Numbered from the stretch's first letter, positions 27,588-38,124 are shown. The stretch: 64,000 nt of DNA from Entomomonas moraniae (GCF_003991975.1 NZ_CP029822.1:992001-1056000); one strand, 5' to 3'. Notes: generated by a model from the letters alone, not told the origin. A program made the numbers and translations.

Positions 27588-29574
27588 ACTCATCTTCCTG
27601 CTGTACTTTTTGCTCTAGATACCAATCAGACCAAACTTGCTGAATCTGCATAATGGCCGATATTGCTAACACACCACGAGTATCAAGACCTTTCTCTCTA
27701 ATAATCGTTTTTAACCGCTCGCTAGCGCTATTAAGTAGCTCTACACTCATTTCATTAGGTTCTCTTTCAAATACTTTTTCCAAAGTATCAAGATATGTAT
27801 CTAAACTTATTTGCAATGTTACTTGCTTCGCTAAACTTGTTCGTAAATTAAGAATCTCATCACCCAAATCCATAATATGCAGAGCATCATACCAACGCTT
27901 TTCTGCATTCTCTGCCATAATAGAACGATGTCGTGCTAATAAAACTAACCGATCAGCCATCCTTCCACCAAACCATGTTTCAGCCCCTTTTATCGAGGAC
28001 TGCGTTAATTTTCTTAAATCTTTTAACATGGCACCTAGCATGTATTTACCCTGCCAATACGAGGTATTAATTTTCACGAGATGAAAGGCTAATATTGCCG
28101 CAATAATCCCTAGGGGCATCGCCAGTGATTGATTAATAAACATTTCTGTCGATTGAAAGCCATGATTTGTCGGACGGCATAACATTAACAAGTTAATTGA
28201 AAATACCGTACACGTCCCTGTTATAGCAGGCTTGACCATTCCTAACGAACTAATAAACAAAGGAATTCCAATGCCTAGCCATAATAAAGGGAAACCACTC
28301 CAAGAAGGAAGGATCAACTGTGATACAACAAACGACACCACAACTGCATAACACGTCCCCCTTAAAAATCCCATGCTAATTTGGGCTGCATTCTCTTTAT
28401 TTGCAAACATACTACAAATAACAGCAACCATCATCAATGAACCACTTGCTTCACTGATGGGCCACCCAAATATCATCCAAAATACAGATAGTATTAAGAA
28501 AGCAAGCCCTGAGCGCAAGCCAAAAAACAATCCTAGAGAATAATCTCGATGGGCAGATAAATAACTTGTTTTTGCTTTGCGTTTTAACTTACCTGCACGG
28601 ACAGAAGCAAGGTCTAAACCTGCGAAAATAGCGCACTGTATCACCATTTCTAGCCGTGCAATAATATCTTGTTGGGGTAGAGGCCTGTCTAGATGATCTT
28701 TTTCTCGCAACCTTTTGGCTAGAACATTCAACGACTTATAGGTTGGTTTTGTTAACGTCTCAATACAATCATTAATCCATGGCTGTAACTGCTCACGGTT
28801 CTCTTTCGTTAAGAAACGAATTTGCCTAGAAAAACCTCTCGCGGCACGCAGCAACGCCAAAATATCATGGCACATATTTTGAATAGCTTTGGCTCTATTT
28901 CTACCATCTCCGCCTTCAAATAGTGCATGCTCTCGTTGTGCATCGATGGCTACAATCTTTGCTAAACTATTTAATAAATCTTCATTAACGTTTTCGCCCT
29001 TTAGCGTCATACAGGCTGATGTTAAACCTGCTTGCCAGATATTAGAAGCCTCAACAATAAGCCCATGAAATACTTTAACGGGCCATAAAATAGCGAATAC
29101 AGCTGACGAGCAAATAATACCCAAACAAATCTCTGTACAACGGGCAATCGCATAATCAAAGATAGATAACGGTTTAAAAACATCAGGTAAAACAATAATC
29201 GCCGTGGTATAGCCTGCCAGTACAAAAGAGTAAGACCATGCACTACGTATAACGGTAGAAGCGGCTGTACAAATCATAAGCCCTAAAGATAAAGCTAAAA
29301 TAAATAACCAAGGCGTTTGGCTAAAAAGTGCTGTCACAACTAATGCGATCACTGTCCCCATCAATGTACCTACCAACCTTGCCAGACCTTTACTCACAAC
29401 CATCCCAGAATGAGGTTGCGCTACAATAACTGCCGTAGCAGCTGCCCACTGAGGTTGGTTTAAATCTAGACAAAAAGCAATGAATAGAGCAAGCCCTGCC
29501 GCAATAGAAAGCTTAATAGCAAACTTTATGGCATCTTCACTAGGAAAAATAAAAGGCTTTAAAACAGCAAACAT
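27574..29574 (-). CDS. FUSC-family aromatic acid efflux protein (AaeB-like)
   Basis: A 666-residue inner-membrane transporter. Two blocks of about five to six helices (residues about 15-165 and 360-500) each precede a cytoplasmic region, the FUSC layout. The first helices contain QPQWAAATAVIVAQPHSGMV near 40. It starts at 29574 with AAGAGA upstream. Together with the DUF1656 and HlyD genes it forms an AaeXAB-like pump. In a genome that breaks down 4-hydroxybenzoate and 4-hydroxyphenylacetate, it would relieve build-up of toxic hydroxyaromatic acids. An AaeR-type regulator is not adjacent, so its control is unclear. Confidence 0.83.
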   Translation of the reverse strand: MFAVLKPFIFPSEDAIKFAIKLSIAAGLALFIAFCLDLNQPQWAAATAVIVAQPHSGMVVSKGLARLVGTLMGTVIALVVTALFSQTPWLFILALSLGLMICTAASTVIRSAWSYSFVLAGYTTAIIVLPDVFKPLSIFDYAIARCTEICLGIICSSAVFAILWPVKVFHGLIVEASNIWQAGLTSACMTLKGENVNEDLLNSLAKIVAIDAQREHALFEGGDGRNRAKAIQNMCHDILALLRAARGFSRQIRFLTKENREQLQPWINDCIETLTKPTYKSLNVLAKRLREKDHLDRPLPQQDIIARLEMVIQCAIFAGLDLASVRAGKLKRKAKTSYLSAHRDYSLGLFFGLRSGLAFLILSVFWMIFGWPISEASGSLMMVAVICSMFANKENAAQISMGFLRGTCYAVVVSFVVSQLILPSWSGFPLLWLGIGIPLFISSLGMVKPAITGTCTVFSINLLMLCRPTNHGFQSTEMFINQSLAMPLGIIAAILAFHLVKINTSYWQGKYMLGAMLKDLRKLTQSSIKGAETWFGGRMADRLVLLARHRSIMAENAEKRWYDALHIMDLGDEILNLRTSLAKQVTLQISLDTYLDTLEKVFEREPNEMSVELLNSASERLKTIIREKGLDTRGVLAISAIMQIQQVWSDWYLEQKVQQEDEYGIA

Positions 29575-29778
29575 AAATTCATTAATCTCTTTTTAATACA
29601 AACACGTTAACCATAGCTTCATTACTAATTGATAAGAATAAAAAGGAATATCACAGCATGAGCGTAGATAATATTTTCATCACTAAATATTAGGAGGATA
29701 GAGAAAGTTAGATTGTTCAAACCTAACCTTGTAACAGAGAACCAAATATTCAATAAGTTCAGTTTATAGCATTATTTT

Positions 29779-29991
29779 TTAATAGTGCGGTGGTGGGATA
29801 TTATCTTCAATCTCACCACAACGCTCTAGCAGCTCGTTATGCCCCTTAACTAATAACTGTACTTTTCTTTCTAAAAGGTCTATTAACTGTTGTTGTTTTA
29901 CAAGCATTTCATTCAATGCTTGAATCGTGTCGTCTTGAAAAGCTAATTGACTTTCCAAACTATTAATGCGCTCAGCTAATTCTTCCATCAT
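29779..29991 (-). CDS. slyX: SlyX-family protein
   Basis: A 70-residue coiled coil (LAERINSLESQLAFQDDTIQ) ending in the family mark PPPHY. The ATG at 29991 is used; the longer GTG at 29997 overlaps the HIT gene stop. It directly follows the HIT-domain gene, a pairing common in Pseudomonas. Its function is unknown. Confidence 0.85.
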   Translation of the reverse strand: MMEELAERINSLESQLAFQDDTIQALNEMLVKQQQLIDLLERKVQLLVKGHNELLERCGEIEDNIPPPHY

Positions 29992-29993
29992 AA

Positions 29994-30413
29994 TCACTTA
30001 AATAAAAAATCAGTTGGCATCACTGACTTTAATTGTTCTTTTATCACTTCAATCTCATGGTTAGCATAAGGTTTAGCAGGTAACTTATCCCATACTGACT
30101 GAGGCCATGTCACATCTGTTTTAACACGTGCAATCACATGTATATGCAGTTGACTCACCATATTACCTAATGCACCGATGTTCATTTTATCAGCCTTAAA
30201 TAGTGTTTTAAGAAGTTCGCTAAATACGCTCATTTCAACCAATAACTGTTGTTGATCTTCAGACGATAAGTTAAAAATTTCTGTTACCCCTTCTCTTCTC
30301 GGTACAAGAATAAACCAAGGGTAGTTTTTATCATTTTTAAGCAACAATCGACAAAGTGGGAAATCTCCCACAATAATACTGTCATTATTTAAACGCTCAT
30401 CTAATAAAAACAT
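29994..30413 (-). CDS. HIT-domain nucleotide hydrolase-like protein
   Basis: A 139-residue histidine-triad protein. The triad reads QLHIHVIAR near residues 88-96, one His short of the strict HxHxH pattern at the last position (HIHVIA), as seen in the FHIT-like branch of Pseudomonas proteins. The ATG at 30413 (MFLLDERL) is preferred to an in-frame TTG at 30437 because GGGA lies upstream and the start matches relatives. The natural substrate is unknown. Confidence 0.82.
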   Translation of the reverse strand: MFLLDERLNNDSIIVGDFPLCRLLLKNDKNYPWFILVPRREGVTEIFNLSSEDQQQLLVEMSVFSELLKTLFKADKMNIGALGNMVSQLHIHVIARVKTDVTWPQSVWDKLPAKPYANHEIEVIKEQLKSVMPTDFLFK

Positions 30414-30756
30414 ATCGATATCCCAAACATCATCCAAACAAAAAAGTGGTATTTATATCATAACAATAATAGGCTTTAAATATAAACAAATAAAGTAATT
30501 CAATAAAAATCACTAACACGCTTTAAATCAATAAAATCAATTATTTTTTTATTTTATTAAAAAATGGTTACCTAATATTTCGATATTATATCGTTTATAT
30601 GATATAGTTTTTTCGGCTATCTAAAGTAGCTCTTCTGTTAGCACTATATTGTAAAAAGAACTTAGGATTTTAAAAGACAATATAATCAACAGTAATTTAA
30701 AACCATAACATAAACATACTAATTTATGATTAAAAATCACTTAAGGGGAAGTGTAA
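30414..30756. other. Divergent promoter gap before the second OprD porin
   Basis: No gene is seen here. It contains the 13-base palindrome CGATAT-T-ATATCG at 30581-30593, followed by further TATAT-rich repeats to 30610, about 165 bases before the porin start. This is a candidate operator or curved promoter DNA. Confidence 0.4.
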
Positions 30757-32154
30757 ATGTTCAAGCTCAATTTATTTGCAATAACGATTACAGCATTAAT
30801 ACCTAGCCTTACTTATGCCGCCCCACCAGATGACGCAAAAAAAGAAATATCCTCTATCCTAAATGAAAGTGAACAAGCAAAATCGGAGGGAATTTTAGAA
30901 GACAGTGATTTAAACTTGCTGATTCGTAATGTCTACTTTAACCGTGACTTTCGTAACTCAAGCCATAATGGGCATGGCAGCTATAAAGCACAAAGCTATC
31001 AAGAGGAATGGGGACAAGGTTTTATATTAAACTATCAATCAGGCTTTACACAAGGAACTGTCGGCTTTGGTGTTGATGCACTAGGTATGTATGGATTTAA
31101 ATTAGATACAGGCCGAGGCCGTACAGGTATCGGTTTAACGCCTACTGACCGACATGGTAGAGCAGAGGATAATTATTCTAAAGCAGTAGGTGCTGTTAAA
31201 GCCCGTATATCAAGTACCACACTAAAATATGGTGAACAAATTATAGATACTCCTGTGTTCTCAACGGATGATGCACGACTACTTCCCGAAACAGCTGAAG
31301 GTTTTTTGCTCACCAGTAATGAAATTAAAAACTTAAAAATTAATGCAGGCCATTTCACGTCACTACGTGCTATGGATCAAAGTTATCGTGACTCACGCCC
31401 TAACGACTGGGGACTTTATAACAATAAAGGAACAGGTTTAAAACGAGCTGACTTTATTGGAGGTAGCTATCAATTTACTGATAATCTATCTGCTGCATTA
31501 TATTACTCAAATGTAAAAGACTTTTGGAAGAAAAAATACCTAGGTATTGACTACGCCTATCCTATTGATGAAAATCAAGCGGTTAATTTATCGTTTAATT
31601 ATTACAACACTAAAAGCCAAGGCCCTGTAAAATACTTAAGTCGAGAAGTAGGTAATGGCCATAAAATTGACTCTAATGCTTGGAGTTTACAAGGTTCATA
31701 TACCTATGACGTTCACAAATTCACATTGGCTTATCAAGCAGTCACAGGGAAAGGGATGGGGAACCCTTATGGTGTTGATGGCGGTGGCTCTATGTATCTT
31801 GCCAACTCTGTACAATACTCCGACTTTAATAATGCAGGGGAACGCTCTTGGCAAGCACGTTATGATTTAGATATGACCAACTACGGTGTACCTGGCTTAA
31901 ACTTAATGGCTCGTTATGTCAGTGGTAGCAATATTTCCGAATATCTTCGTGCCTCAGACAAGTCAGGAGGAAAAGTCAGTGAAAGAGAAACAAACTTTGA
32001 AGCTAAATACGTAGTACAAACAGGACCTGCAAAGAATCTTAATTTCCGTGTACGTTACTCTATCTATCGTTCATCTGGCTTCTCTAATGATGTGAATGAA
32101 GTGCGACTCATCACCGAATACCCTTGGGATATTTTAGGTACTTTTAGAAAATAA
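30757..32154 (+). CDS. OprD-family outer-membrane porin
   Basis: A 465-residue OprD porin. A signal peptide covers about residues 1-21 (cleavage near TYAAPPD). The family start LLIRNVYFNRDFRN near 49 and GFILNYQSGFTQGTVGFGVD near 88 are clear, and it ends with a beta strand rich in aromatic residues. AAGGGGAAG precedes the ATG. It lacks close functional neighbours, so the substrate is open; the class imports small acids, amino acids or peptides. It shares the OprD plan with the porin at 12017 but differs in loops and length. Confidence 0.88.
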   Translation: MFKLNLFAITITALIPSLTYAAPPDDAKKEISSILNESEQAKSEGILEDSDLNLLIRNVYFNRDFRNSSHNGHGSYKAQSYQEEWGQGFILNYQSGFTQGTVGFGVDALGMYGFKLDTGRGRTGIGLTPTDRHGRAEDNYSKAVGAVKARISSTTLKYGEQIIDTPVFSTDDARLLPETAEGFLLTSNEIKNLKINAGHFTSLRAMDQSYRDSRPNDWGLYNNKGTGLKRADFIGGSYQFTDNLSAALYYSNVKDFWKKKYLGIDYAYPIDENQAVNLSFNYYNTKSQGPVKYLSREVGNGHKIDSNAWSLQGSYTYDVHKFTLAYQAVTGKGMGNPYGVDGGGSMYLANSVQYSDFNNAGERSWQARYDLDMTNYGVPGLNLMARYVSGSNISEYLRASDKSGGKVSERETNFEAKYVVQTGPAKNLNFRVRYSIYRSSGFSNDVNEVRLITEYPWDILGTFRK

Positions 32155-32162
32155 CCTTCTCG

Positions 32163-32199
32163 ATATAATAAAGCCCAGTATAACTGGGCTTTATTATAT
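32163..32199. terminator. Bidirectional terminator, OprD and uup
   Basis: A perfect 17-bp stem (32163-32179 with 32083-type complement at 32183-32199) surrounds a 3-base loop, with GC-rich AGCCCAGT at the tip side and A/T at the base. It separates the convergent porin and uup genes. Confidence 0.9.
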
Positions 32200-34106
32200 T
32201 AGTCATCAAGTTCAGCCCAACGCTCTAATAAAAGATCTAACTGTTGTTGCATGTTAGTTAAGTTTTCTAAAACACCCTGTGTTATCTCGATAGGTTGCTG
32301 ATAAAAATTAGGATCTGATATTTGCGCTTGCAATGCCGCAATTGCTGTTTCTAATTCATCAATTTGAACCGGCAGCGCATCTAACTCTCGCTGATCTTTG
32401 TAGCTTAATTTACGTTTTGGAGCCACATTTTCTTGTACCTCTGTTTTTGCTTGAGGTACAACTTCATCTACCTTTTGCGCTACCTCGTTCTTTTCTTCTT
32501 GAACACCTAATAATTTAATAGTGCCGCCTTGCCTAATCCAATCATCGTAACCTCCAATGTACTCGGCTACTTTACCATCCCCTTCAAAGACTAATATGCT
32601 CGTCACAACATTATCTAAAAAGGCACGGTCATGGCTAACGATAAGAACGGTTCCTGTAAAATTATCTAAAACTTCTTCTAGCAATTCTAATGTTTCAATA
32701 TCCAAATCATTAGTAGGTTCATCTAAGACTAATAAATTAGCAGGCTTACTAAATAGCTTTGCCAATAACAACCGTGCGCGCTCTCCACCAGACAAAGCCT
32801 TAACTGGTGTACGAGATCGCTGAGGACTAAAAAGAAAATCCCCCAAATAACTAAGCACATGCCGCTCTTGTCCAGCAACCGTGATAAAATCACGACCCTC
32901 TGCCACATTGTCTAACACGGTTTTTTCTTCATCTAATTGATCACGTAATTGATCAAAATAGGCAACTTCTAATTTAGTGCCATGCTCAACATTGCCTTTT
33001 TTAGGTTCTAAATCCCCTAACAATAATTTTAGCAGTGTCGTTTTACCCGTACCATTTGCACCTAATAAACCGATTCGATCTCCACGCTGTACAAGAATAG
33101 AAAAATCTTTAACCTGCGGCTTTTCACCATAAGAAAAACTAATATTATTTGCTAAAATCACTTGCTTACCTGATTTTTCTGCACCATCAAGTTGGAAAGT
33201 AGCACGCCCCTGAACATCTCGACGCTCAGAACGCTCTTTGCGCAGGGCTTTTAGTGCCCTTACACGCCCTTCGTTACGTGTGCGTCTTGCCTTAATCCCT
33301 TGTCGAATCCAAACTTCCTCTTGGGCTAATTTTTTATCGAAAAGAGCATTTGCTGTTTCTTCTGCTGCTAACTGCTGTTCTTTATGCACTAAAAAGCTTG
33401 CATAATCGCCTTTCCAATCGATCAAATGGCCACGGTCTAACTCCAGTATACGCGTTGCTAAATGCTGTAAAAAACTACGGTCATGGGTAATGAATAAAAT
33501 AGCCCCTTTAAAATCCAGTAGTGCATTTTCTAGCCAATTGATCGCGCCGATATCTAAGTGGTTTGTTGGTTCATCCAATAACAACAAATCAGGTTCAGCC
33601 ACTAGGGCTTGCGCTAATAATACACGTCGACGCCAACCACCTGATAGGTCTGATAGTTTTTTATCAGCAGATAACTGTAACCGTGTTAATGTTGCTTCGA
33701 CCAACTGCTGCAAACGCCAACCATCTTTCGCCTCTAACTCTTGCTGCACCGTCATCAGCTGCTGTAAATCATCGTCCGTCACAATATTTTGACTTAAATG
33801 ATGATAACGTGCTAACAACTCACCTACCCCAGAAAGACCATCTGCTACAACATCAAATACAATACGGTCATCCGCTTTAGGCAGCTCTTGAGGCAACTCA
33901 CCTATTTTTAATGCAGGCGCACGCCAAATTTCACCATCATCCGGAAAGCTGGCACCCTTTACCAAACCCAATAGGCTTGATTTACCCGTACCGTTACGCC
34001 CAATAATACAAACTCGCTCACCTTTATCAATCTGCCATGAAACTTTATCCAATAAAGGAGTCATACCATAAGCTAACGATACATCAGTAAATTTTAGTAG
34101 TGCCAT
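32199..34106 (-). CDS. uup: ABC-F ATPase Uup
   Basis: A 635-residue ABC-F protein with two ATPase cassettes and no membrane helices. Walker A motifs are GRNGTGKSS near residue 36 and GANGTGKTT near 345. Signature motifs are LSGGWRRR near 155 and LSGGERARL near 433. The linker between them is highly basic. The C-terminal 70 residues form a charged coiled coil (KLSYKDQRELDALPVQIDEL), which marks Uup among ABC-F proteins. It acts on ribosomes or DNA-related processes rather than in transport. GGGAGATAAT precedes the ATG. It diverges from slt. Confidence 0.92.
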   Translation of the reverse strand: MALLKFTDVSLAYGMTPLLDKVSWQIDKGERVCIIGRNGTGKSSLLGLVKGASFPDDGEIWRAPALKIGELPQELPKADDRIVFDVVADGLSGVGELLARYHHLSQNIVTDDDLQQLMTVQQELEAKDGWRLQQLVEATLTRLQLSADKKLSDLSGGWRRRVLLAQALVAEPDLLLLDEPTNHLDIGAINWLENALLDFKGAILFITHDRSFLQHLATRILELDRGHLIDWKGDYASFLVHKEQQLAAEETANALFDKKLAQEEVWIRQGIKARRTRNEGRVRALKALRKERSERRDVQGRATFQLDGAEKSGKQVILANNISFSYGEKPQVKDFSILVQRGDRIGLLGANGTGKTTLLKLLLGDLEPKKGNVEHGTKLEVAYFDQLRDQLDEEKTVLDNVAEGRDFITVAGQERHVLSYLGDFLFSPQRSRTPVKALSGGERARLLLAKLFSKPANLLVLDEPTNDLDIETLELLEEVLDNFTGTVLIVSHDRAFLDNVVTSILVFEGDGKVAEYIGGYDDWIRQGGTIKLLGVQEEKNEVAQKVDEVVPQAKTEVQENVAPKRKLSYKDQRELDALPVQIDELETAIAALQAQISDPNFYQQPIEITQGVLENLTNMQQQLDLLLERWAELDD

Positions 34107-34257
34107 TATTATCTCCCAAAACAGAACTGACTAGTTTAACAGGCATTTGCTTTTAGCCAAACAAACAATCAATAAATTGTATTACATAAATATTCGCATA
34201 TTTTCTCTAAGCACGGTAAGCTATAGCCTTTTATAAAATATAAGGGTTTAATATTTT

Positions 34258-36192
34258 ATGGCTAATGCCTTAGTCCGTTACATCGCATCATTAAGCTGTT
34301 TCTTATTAACAAGTATTAACTTACATGCAGTGACTTTAGATGAACAGCGTAACTACTTTGACCAAGCAAAAGCGGCATTAGATAAAAACAATCCCCTCGT
34401 TTACTATAGTTATAAAAAAGCATTACAAGGCTATCCGTTACAACCTTATCTTGCTTATCTTGAGCTTAACAATCGCTTAAAACTAGCATCCGATAATGAG
34501 ATAATTACCTTTGTTGCACAACACGCAGACTTACCCCAAACAAGATGGTTAGAAATGCGATGGTTAAAACAAGTGGCTGACAGAGGAGATTGGAATACTT
34601 TTCTACGGTACTATAAAAAAAATACGTTTACTGACCTAGATTGTTACTACGCACAATATCTTTACCAACAAAAACAAATAACTAAAGCCAATAGCCTAGC
34701 AGAAGAGCTTTGGTTAACCCCTGCCTCACGCCCTAACTCTTGTGATGCTGTCTTTGATAATTGGAAAAAACAGGGGAAGATGACCGCTGATATGCAGTGG
34801 CAACGCTTAAAACTTGCTTTAGAAGCACGTGAATATCGTTTAGCTAACCACCTTATTAGTAGCCTCCCCTCATCACTTGCAAGCCAAGGAAAACTTTTCG
34901 CTCAAGTAGCCCAAAAGCCTAGCTTAATACAAAAAACAGAAGACTTTAAAAATAATAACAAAACAACAAAAGACATCGTCACTTTGGGTTTGGTTCGCCT
35001 TGTAAGACAAGATCCTGAACAGGCATTATCATTACTTAACTACTATGGCCAACGCTTTCATTTCACTGATGAACAAAAAGTTTCTTTTGCCAACAACATT
35101 GGCTTAAGTTTTGCCCGCCGTTTTGATGAGCGCGCACTCCCTATTTTGGCTCAATATGATGCTAATCTTGACCATGATGATGTCAGTGAATGGCATGTAA
35201 GGTTATTATTACGCCTAAATCGCTGGCAAGAAGCCCAACAATTAATTAACCGACTACCGGCCAACCTTGCTGAAACTAATCGCTGGAAATATTGGAAAGT
35301 AAGAGTTGCTGAAAAAATAAACCCTAAAGATCCTACATTAAAAGAACAATATATCAAACTCGCGCAAGACAGAGACTTTTATGCTTTTTTAGCCGCGCAA
35401 AGAGCCAACACAAAATACCAACTTAATAATCAACCCATTATGATTAATAATAATATGGTATTAACTATTAAAAACACACCAGCACTTCAACGATCAATTG
35501 AATACCTTTATAAAGGAATGGATAACCAAGCATGGATTGAGTGGCACAACATGACGCGCACGATGTCTGATAAAGAAAAGCTCGCTCTTTCTCAACTAGC
35601 CTACGACATGAACCTCTATTTCTATGCCATACGCACATTAGCTATTGCTAGTTATTGGGATGATTTGAATATTCGCTTCCCTATTGCCCATCGACGTACA
35701 TTAGAAAGGGAAGCAAATAATAGAAATATTAACCCTAATTGGGCTTTTGCAATTATACGCCAAGAAAGTGCATTCAACGACAGAATCAAATCACATGCTG
35801 GAGCAATGGGGCTTATGCAATTGATGCCTGCAACAGCTAAAGAAACGGCTAAAAAATTCTCCATTCCATTAGCTAGACCTCAAGATGCGTTAGATCCAAC
35901 AACAAATATTCAACTCGGCACAGCATTTTTAAGCCAAATGTACTCACGTTTTCAAAATAATCGTATTTTAGCTTCTGCTGCTTATAATGCAGGCCCTGGA
36001 AGAGTTAATCAATGGTTACGTAACACAGATAAAAACATTGATTTTGATGTATGGATAGAGACAATACCCTTCAATGAGACACGTCAGTATGTACAGAATG
36101 TTCTATTTTACTCGGTTATTTACGGAGAAAAGTTAAATATACCGCAACCACTGATTGAGAAACACGAAATAGCCATTATCAATAACAAATAA
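34258..36192 (+). CDS. slt: Soluble lytic murein transglycosylase
   Basis: A 644-residue periplasmic Slt70. A signal peptide spans about residues 1-24. A long helical superhelix (to about 480) precedes the lysozyme-like domain, with catalytic Glu in FAIIRQESAFNDRIKSHAG near residue 503 and the GLMQLMPATA block following. AYNAGPGRVNQWL near 580 is also typical. It cleaves peptidoglycan glycan strands to 1,6-anhydro ends. Its upstream gap is shared with uup. Confidence 0.94.
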   Translation: MANALVRYIASLSCFLLTSINLHAVTLDEQRNYFDQAKAALDKNNPLVYYSYKKALQGYPLQPYLAYLELNNRLKLASDNEIITFVAQHADLPQTRWLEMRWLKQVADRGDWNTFLRYYKKNTFTDLDCYYAQYLYQQKQITKANSLAEELWLTPASRPNSCDAVFDNWKKQGKMTADMQWQRLKLALEAREYRLANHLISSLPSSLASQGKLFAQVAQKPSLIQKTEDFKNNNKTTKDIVTLGLVRLVRQDPEQALSLLNYYGQRFHFTDEQKVSFANNIGLSFARRFDERALPILAQYDANLDHDDVSEWHVRLLLRLNRWQEAQQLINRLPANLAETNRWKYWKVRVAEKINPKDPTLKEQYIKLAQDRDFYAFLAAQRANTKYQLNNQPIMINNNMVLTIKNTPALQRSIEYLYKGMDNQAWIEWHNMTRTMSDKEKLALSQLAYDMNLYFYAIRTLAIASYWDDLNIRFPIAHRRTLEREANNRNINPNWAFAIIRQESAFNDRIKSHAGAMGLMQLMPATAKETAKKFSIPLARPQDALDPTTNIQLGTAFLSQMYSRFQNNRILASAAYNAGPGRVNQWLRNTDKNIDFDVWIETIPFNETRQYVQNVLFYSVIYGEKLNIPQPLIEKHEIAIINNK

Positions 36193-36214
36193 AGCAGCCT
36201 AAGCTGCTTTATTT
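36187..36214. terminator. Terminator after slt
   Basis: AATAAAGCAGC-CTAA-GCTGCTTTATT overlaps the slt stop codon and has T-rich sequence beyond. It also faces the convergent small gene at 36232. Confidence 0.8.
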
Positions 36215-36231
36215 ATTCAAACAAAAGCGCT

Positions 36232-36558
36232 CTACATTTTATCTGCACCACAAGTTTTAGCAGCAGCAGTTATTTTGTCTTCTATTGCTTTAAACTTAGG
36301 TAAATCTTCTTGAGTAATTTTCTTAGCTGGCGTAAAGATTAAATCCCACTCTTGCTTTGTCATTGCATTATTAAAGCTATCCATTGAGCAAGCGCATGAG
36401 GCTTCCGTATTACCACTTTTAACACAAGCTTCTTGCAACTCTTTTATCATTTTCTCTTTTGGAGTTTCTTGCTTCACTGCATCTACTTTTGTCTCCGCTT
36501 GAACCACAGAAGCCATTCCCAAAAATGCCATTGTTGCAATAAGTAATTTTAATTTCAT
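36232..36558 (-). CDS. Small exported Cys-containing protein of unknown function
   Basis: A 108-residue protein with a clear signal peptide (MKLKLLIATMAFLGMASVVQA, cleavage after about residue 21). The mature part has four cysteines: ACVKSGNTEASCACS (three) and one near the C-terminus in KTCGADK, so two disulfides are possible. The ATG at 36558 is used because AGGG is 9 bases upstream; the longer frame to 36579 would spoil the signal peptide. I do not recognise the family. It would sit in the periplasm. Confidence 0.75.
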   Translation of the reverse strand: MKLKLLIATMAFLGMASVVQAETKVDAVKQETPKEKMIKELQEACVKSGNTEASCACSMDSFNNAMTKQEWDLIFTPAKKITQEDLPKFKAIEDKITAAAKTCGADKM

Positions 36559-36735
36559 AAGTTCTACCCTAAGTTTCAAGAAATAATCTTCCAGTTAATA
36601 ACAACGTATATTCTTTACCTTGTATTATAAACTGTTTAGACAAAAAGATTTAATGTTTTGATAGATAAAAATGTAAATACAATCAAATTACGTTAAAATA
36701 ATGTACATTAAGAACTATTAGACGGAATCAATACT

Positions 36736-38124
36736 TTGCTTAGCTCACTAAAAAAACTTTTTAGTCAAAAAACAACTTCTTCTCGAGTAGAGAAAGAGCA
36801 TAGAGGGGCAACAGAAAAAGCCACATCAAAGAATGTTAAACATAAAAAATACCAAAGGCGTGCAACAAAAAGCGACACAGCTTCATCGAAGAAAAAAGCC
36901 TCACCATCAGTTCCATCATGGACACCTTCCGATTTTGAAGTACCGCTAAAAGAAGGAAAACTACGCTTCAGTGACCTTCAATTATCAACACCTCTACTTC
37001 ATGCTATTCATGATTTAGGGTTTAGTTATTGTACCCCCATTCAAGCAGAAGTACTGACACATACGCTACAAGACAAAGACTGTATTGGGCAAGCTCAAAC
37101 TGGCACAGGTAAAACGGCGGCTTTTCTTATCTCAATTATTGCTCAATTAGAAACTGTGGAGCCCCCTAAGGAACGTTATATGGGGGAGCCTCGAGCATTA
37201 ATTATTGCCCCCACACGGGAACTCGTCATACAAATTGCAGAAGAAGCGAAAGCATTAACCAAATATAGCAACCTTAATGTCCTCAGTTTTGTCGGCGGGA
37301 TGGATTTTAACAAACAACTCAAGCAACTCGAAACAATGTATTGTGACATTTTAGTTGCAACCCCAGGTCGCTTATTAGACTTCCAACAACGTAATGAAGT
37401 TTACTTAGACATGGTTGAAATACTCGTACTTGATGAAGCAGATAGAATGCTTGACATGGGATTCATTCCTCAAGTCAAACAAATTATCCGTAGCACACCG
37501 CCTAAAGATAATCGACAAACACTGCTATTTTCTGCAACATTTACTGATGACATCTTAAATTTAACTAAGCAATGGACAACAAATCCTGTTACTATAACCA
37601 TAGAGCCTGAAACTGTTGCAAGTAACAATATTGAACAGCATATTTATGCCGTCACTGAAACAGATAAATGTACTCTTCTCTATAACTTGATTAAACAGAA
37701 CAATTGGCAACGTATCATTGTATTTGCTAATCGTAGAGATCAAGTGCGAGATGTTGAAAAAAGGCTTAAGAAATTAGGGATCAGTGTTGCATTACTCTCT
37801 GGAGAAGTAGCCCAGAATAAGCGTGTTCAAACATTAGAAAAGTTTCGTGCTGGTAAAATAGCTGTTCTTGTAGCAACTGATGTGGCTGGACGTGGTATAC
37901 ATATTGATGCCATCAGCCATGTAATTAACTATAATTTACCAGAAATACCCGATGATTATATTCATCGCATTGGTCGTACAGGCCGAGCAGGAACCAAGGG
38001 GATTTCAATTAGCTTTATAGGAGAAGATGACATCTTCCTATTACCCGCAATTGAAGAACTATTAGGGTATAAACTAGTTGGTGAAATACCACCAACTCAT
38101 TTATTAATACCACCTAGTAAATAA
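36736..38124 (+). CDS. rhlB: DEAD-box ATP-dependent RNA helicase RhlB
   Basis: A 462-residue DEAD-box helicase. A basic, low-complexity N-terminus (about residues 1-65) precedes the core: Q-motif near 92, [11 protein letters not shown] near 117, PTRELVIQ near 152, [10 protein letters not shown] near 234, SATF near 266, and [10 protein letters not shown] near 415. The start is a TTG at 36736, since [12 protein letters not shown] matches the beginning of Pseudomonas RhlB and no ATG lies nearer. RhlB unwinds RNA in the degradosome and elsewhere. A 58-residue membrane protein follows 10 bases later. Confidence 0.92.
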   Translation: MLSSLKKLFSQKTTSSRVEKEHRGATEKATSKNVKHKKYQRRATKSDTASSKKKASPSVPSWTPSDFEVPLKEGKLRFSDLQLSTPLLHAIHDLGFSYCTPIQAEVLTHTLQDKDCIGQAQTGTGKTAAFLISIIAQLETVEPPKERYMGEPRALIIAPTRELVIQIAEEAKALTKYSNLNVLSFVGGMDFNKQLKQLETMYCDILVATPGRLLDFQQRNEVYLDMVEILVLDEADRMLDMGFIPQVKQIIRSTPPKDNRQTLLFSATFTDDILNLTKQWTTNPVTITIEPETVASNNIEQHIYAVTETDKCTLLYNLIKQNNWQRIIVFANRRDQVRDVEKRLKKLGISVALLSGEVAQNKRVQTLEKFRAGKIAVLVATDVAGRGIHIDAISHVINYNLPEIPDDYIHRIGRTGRAGTKGISISFIGEDDIFLLPAIEELLGYKLVGEIPPTHLLIPPSK

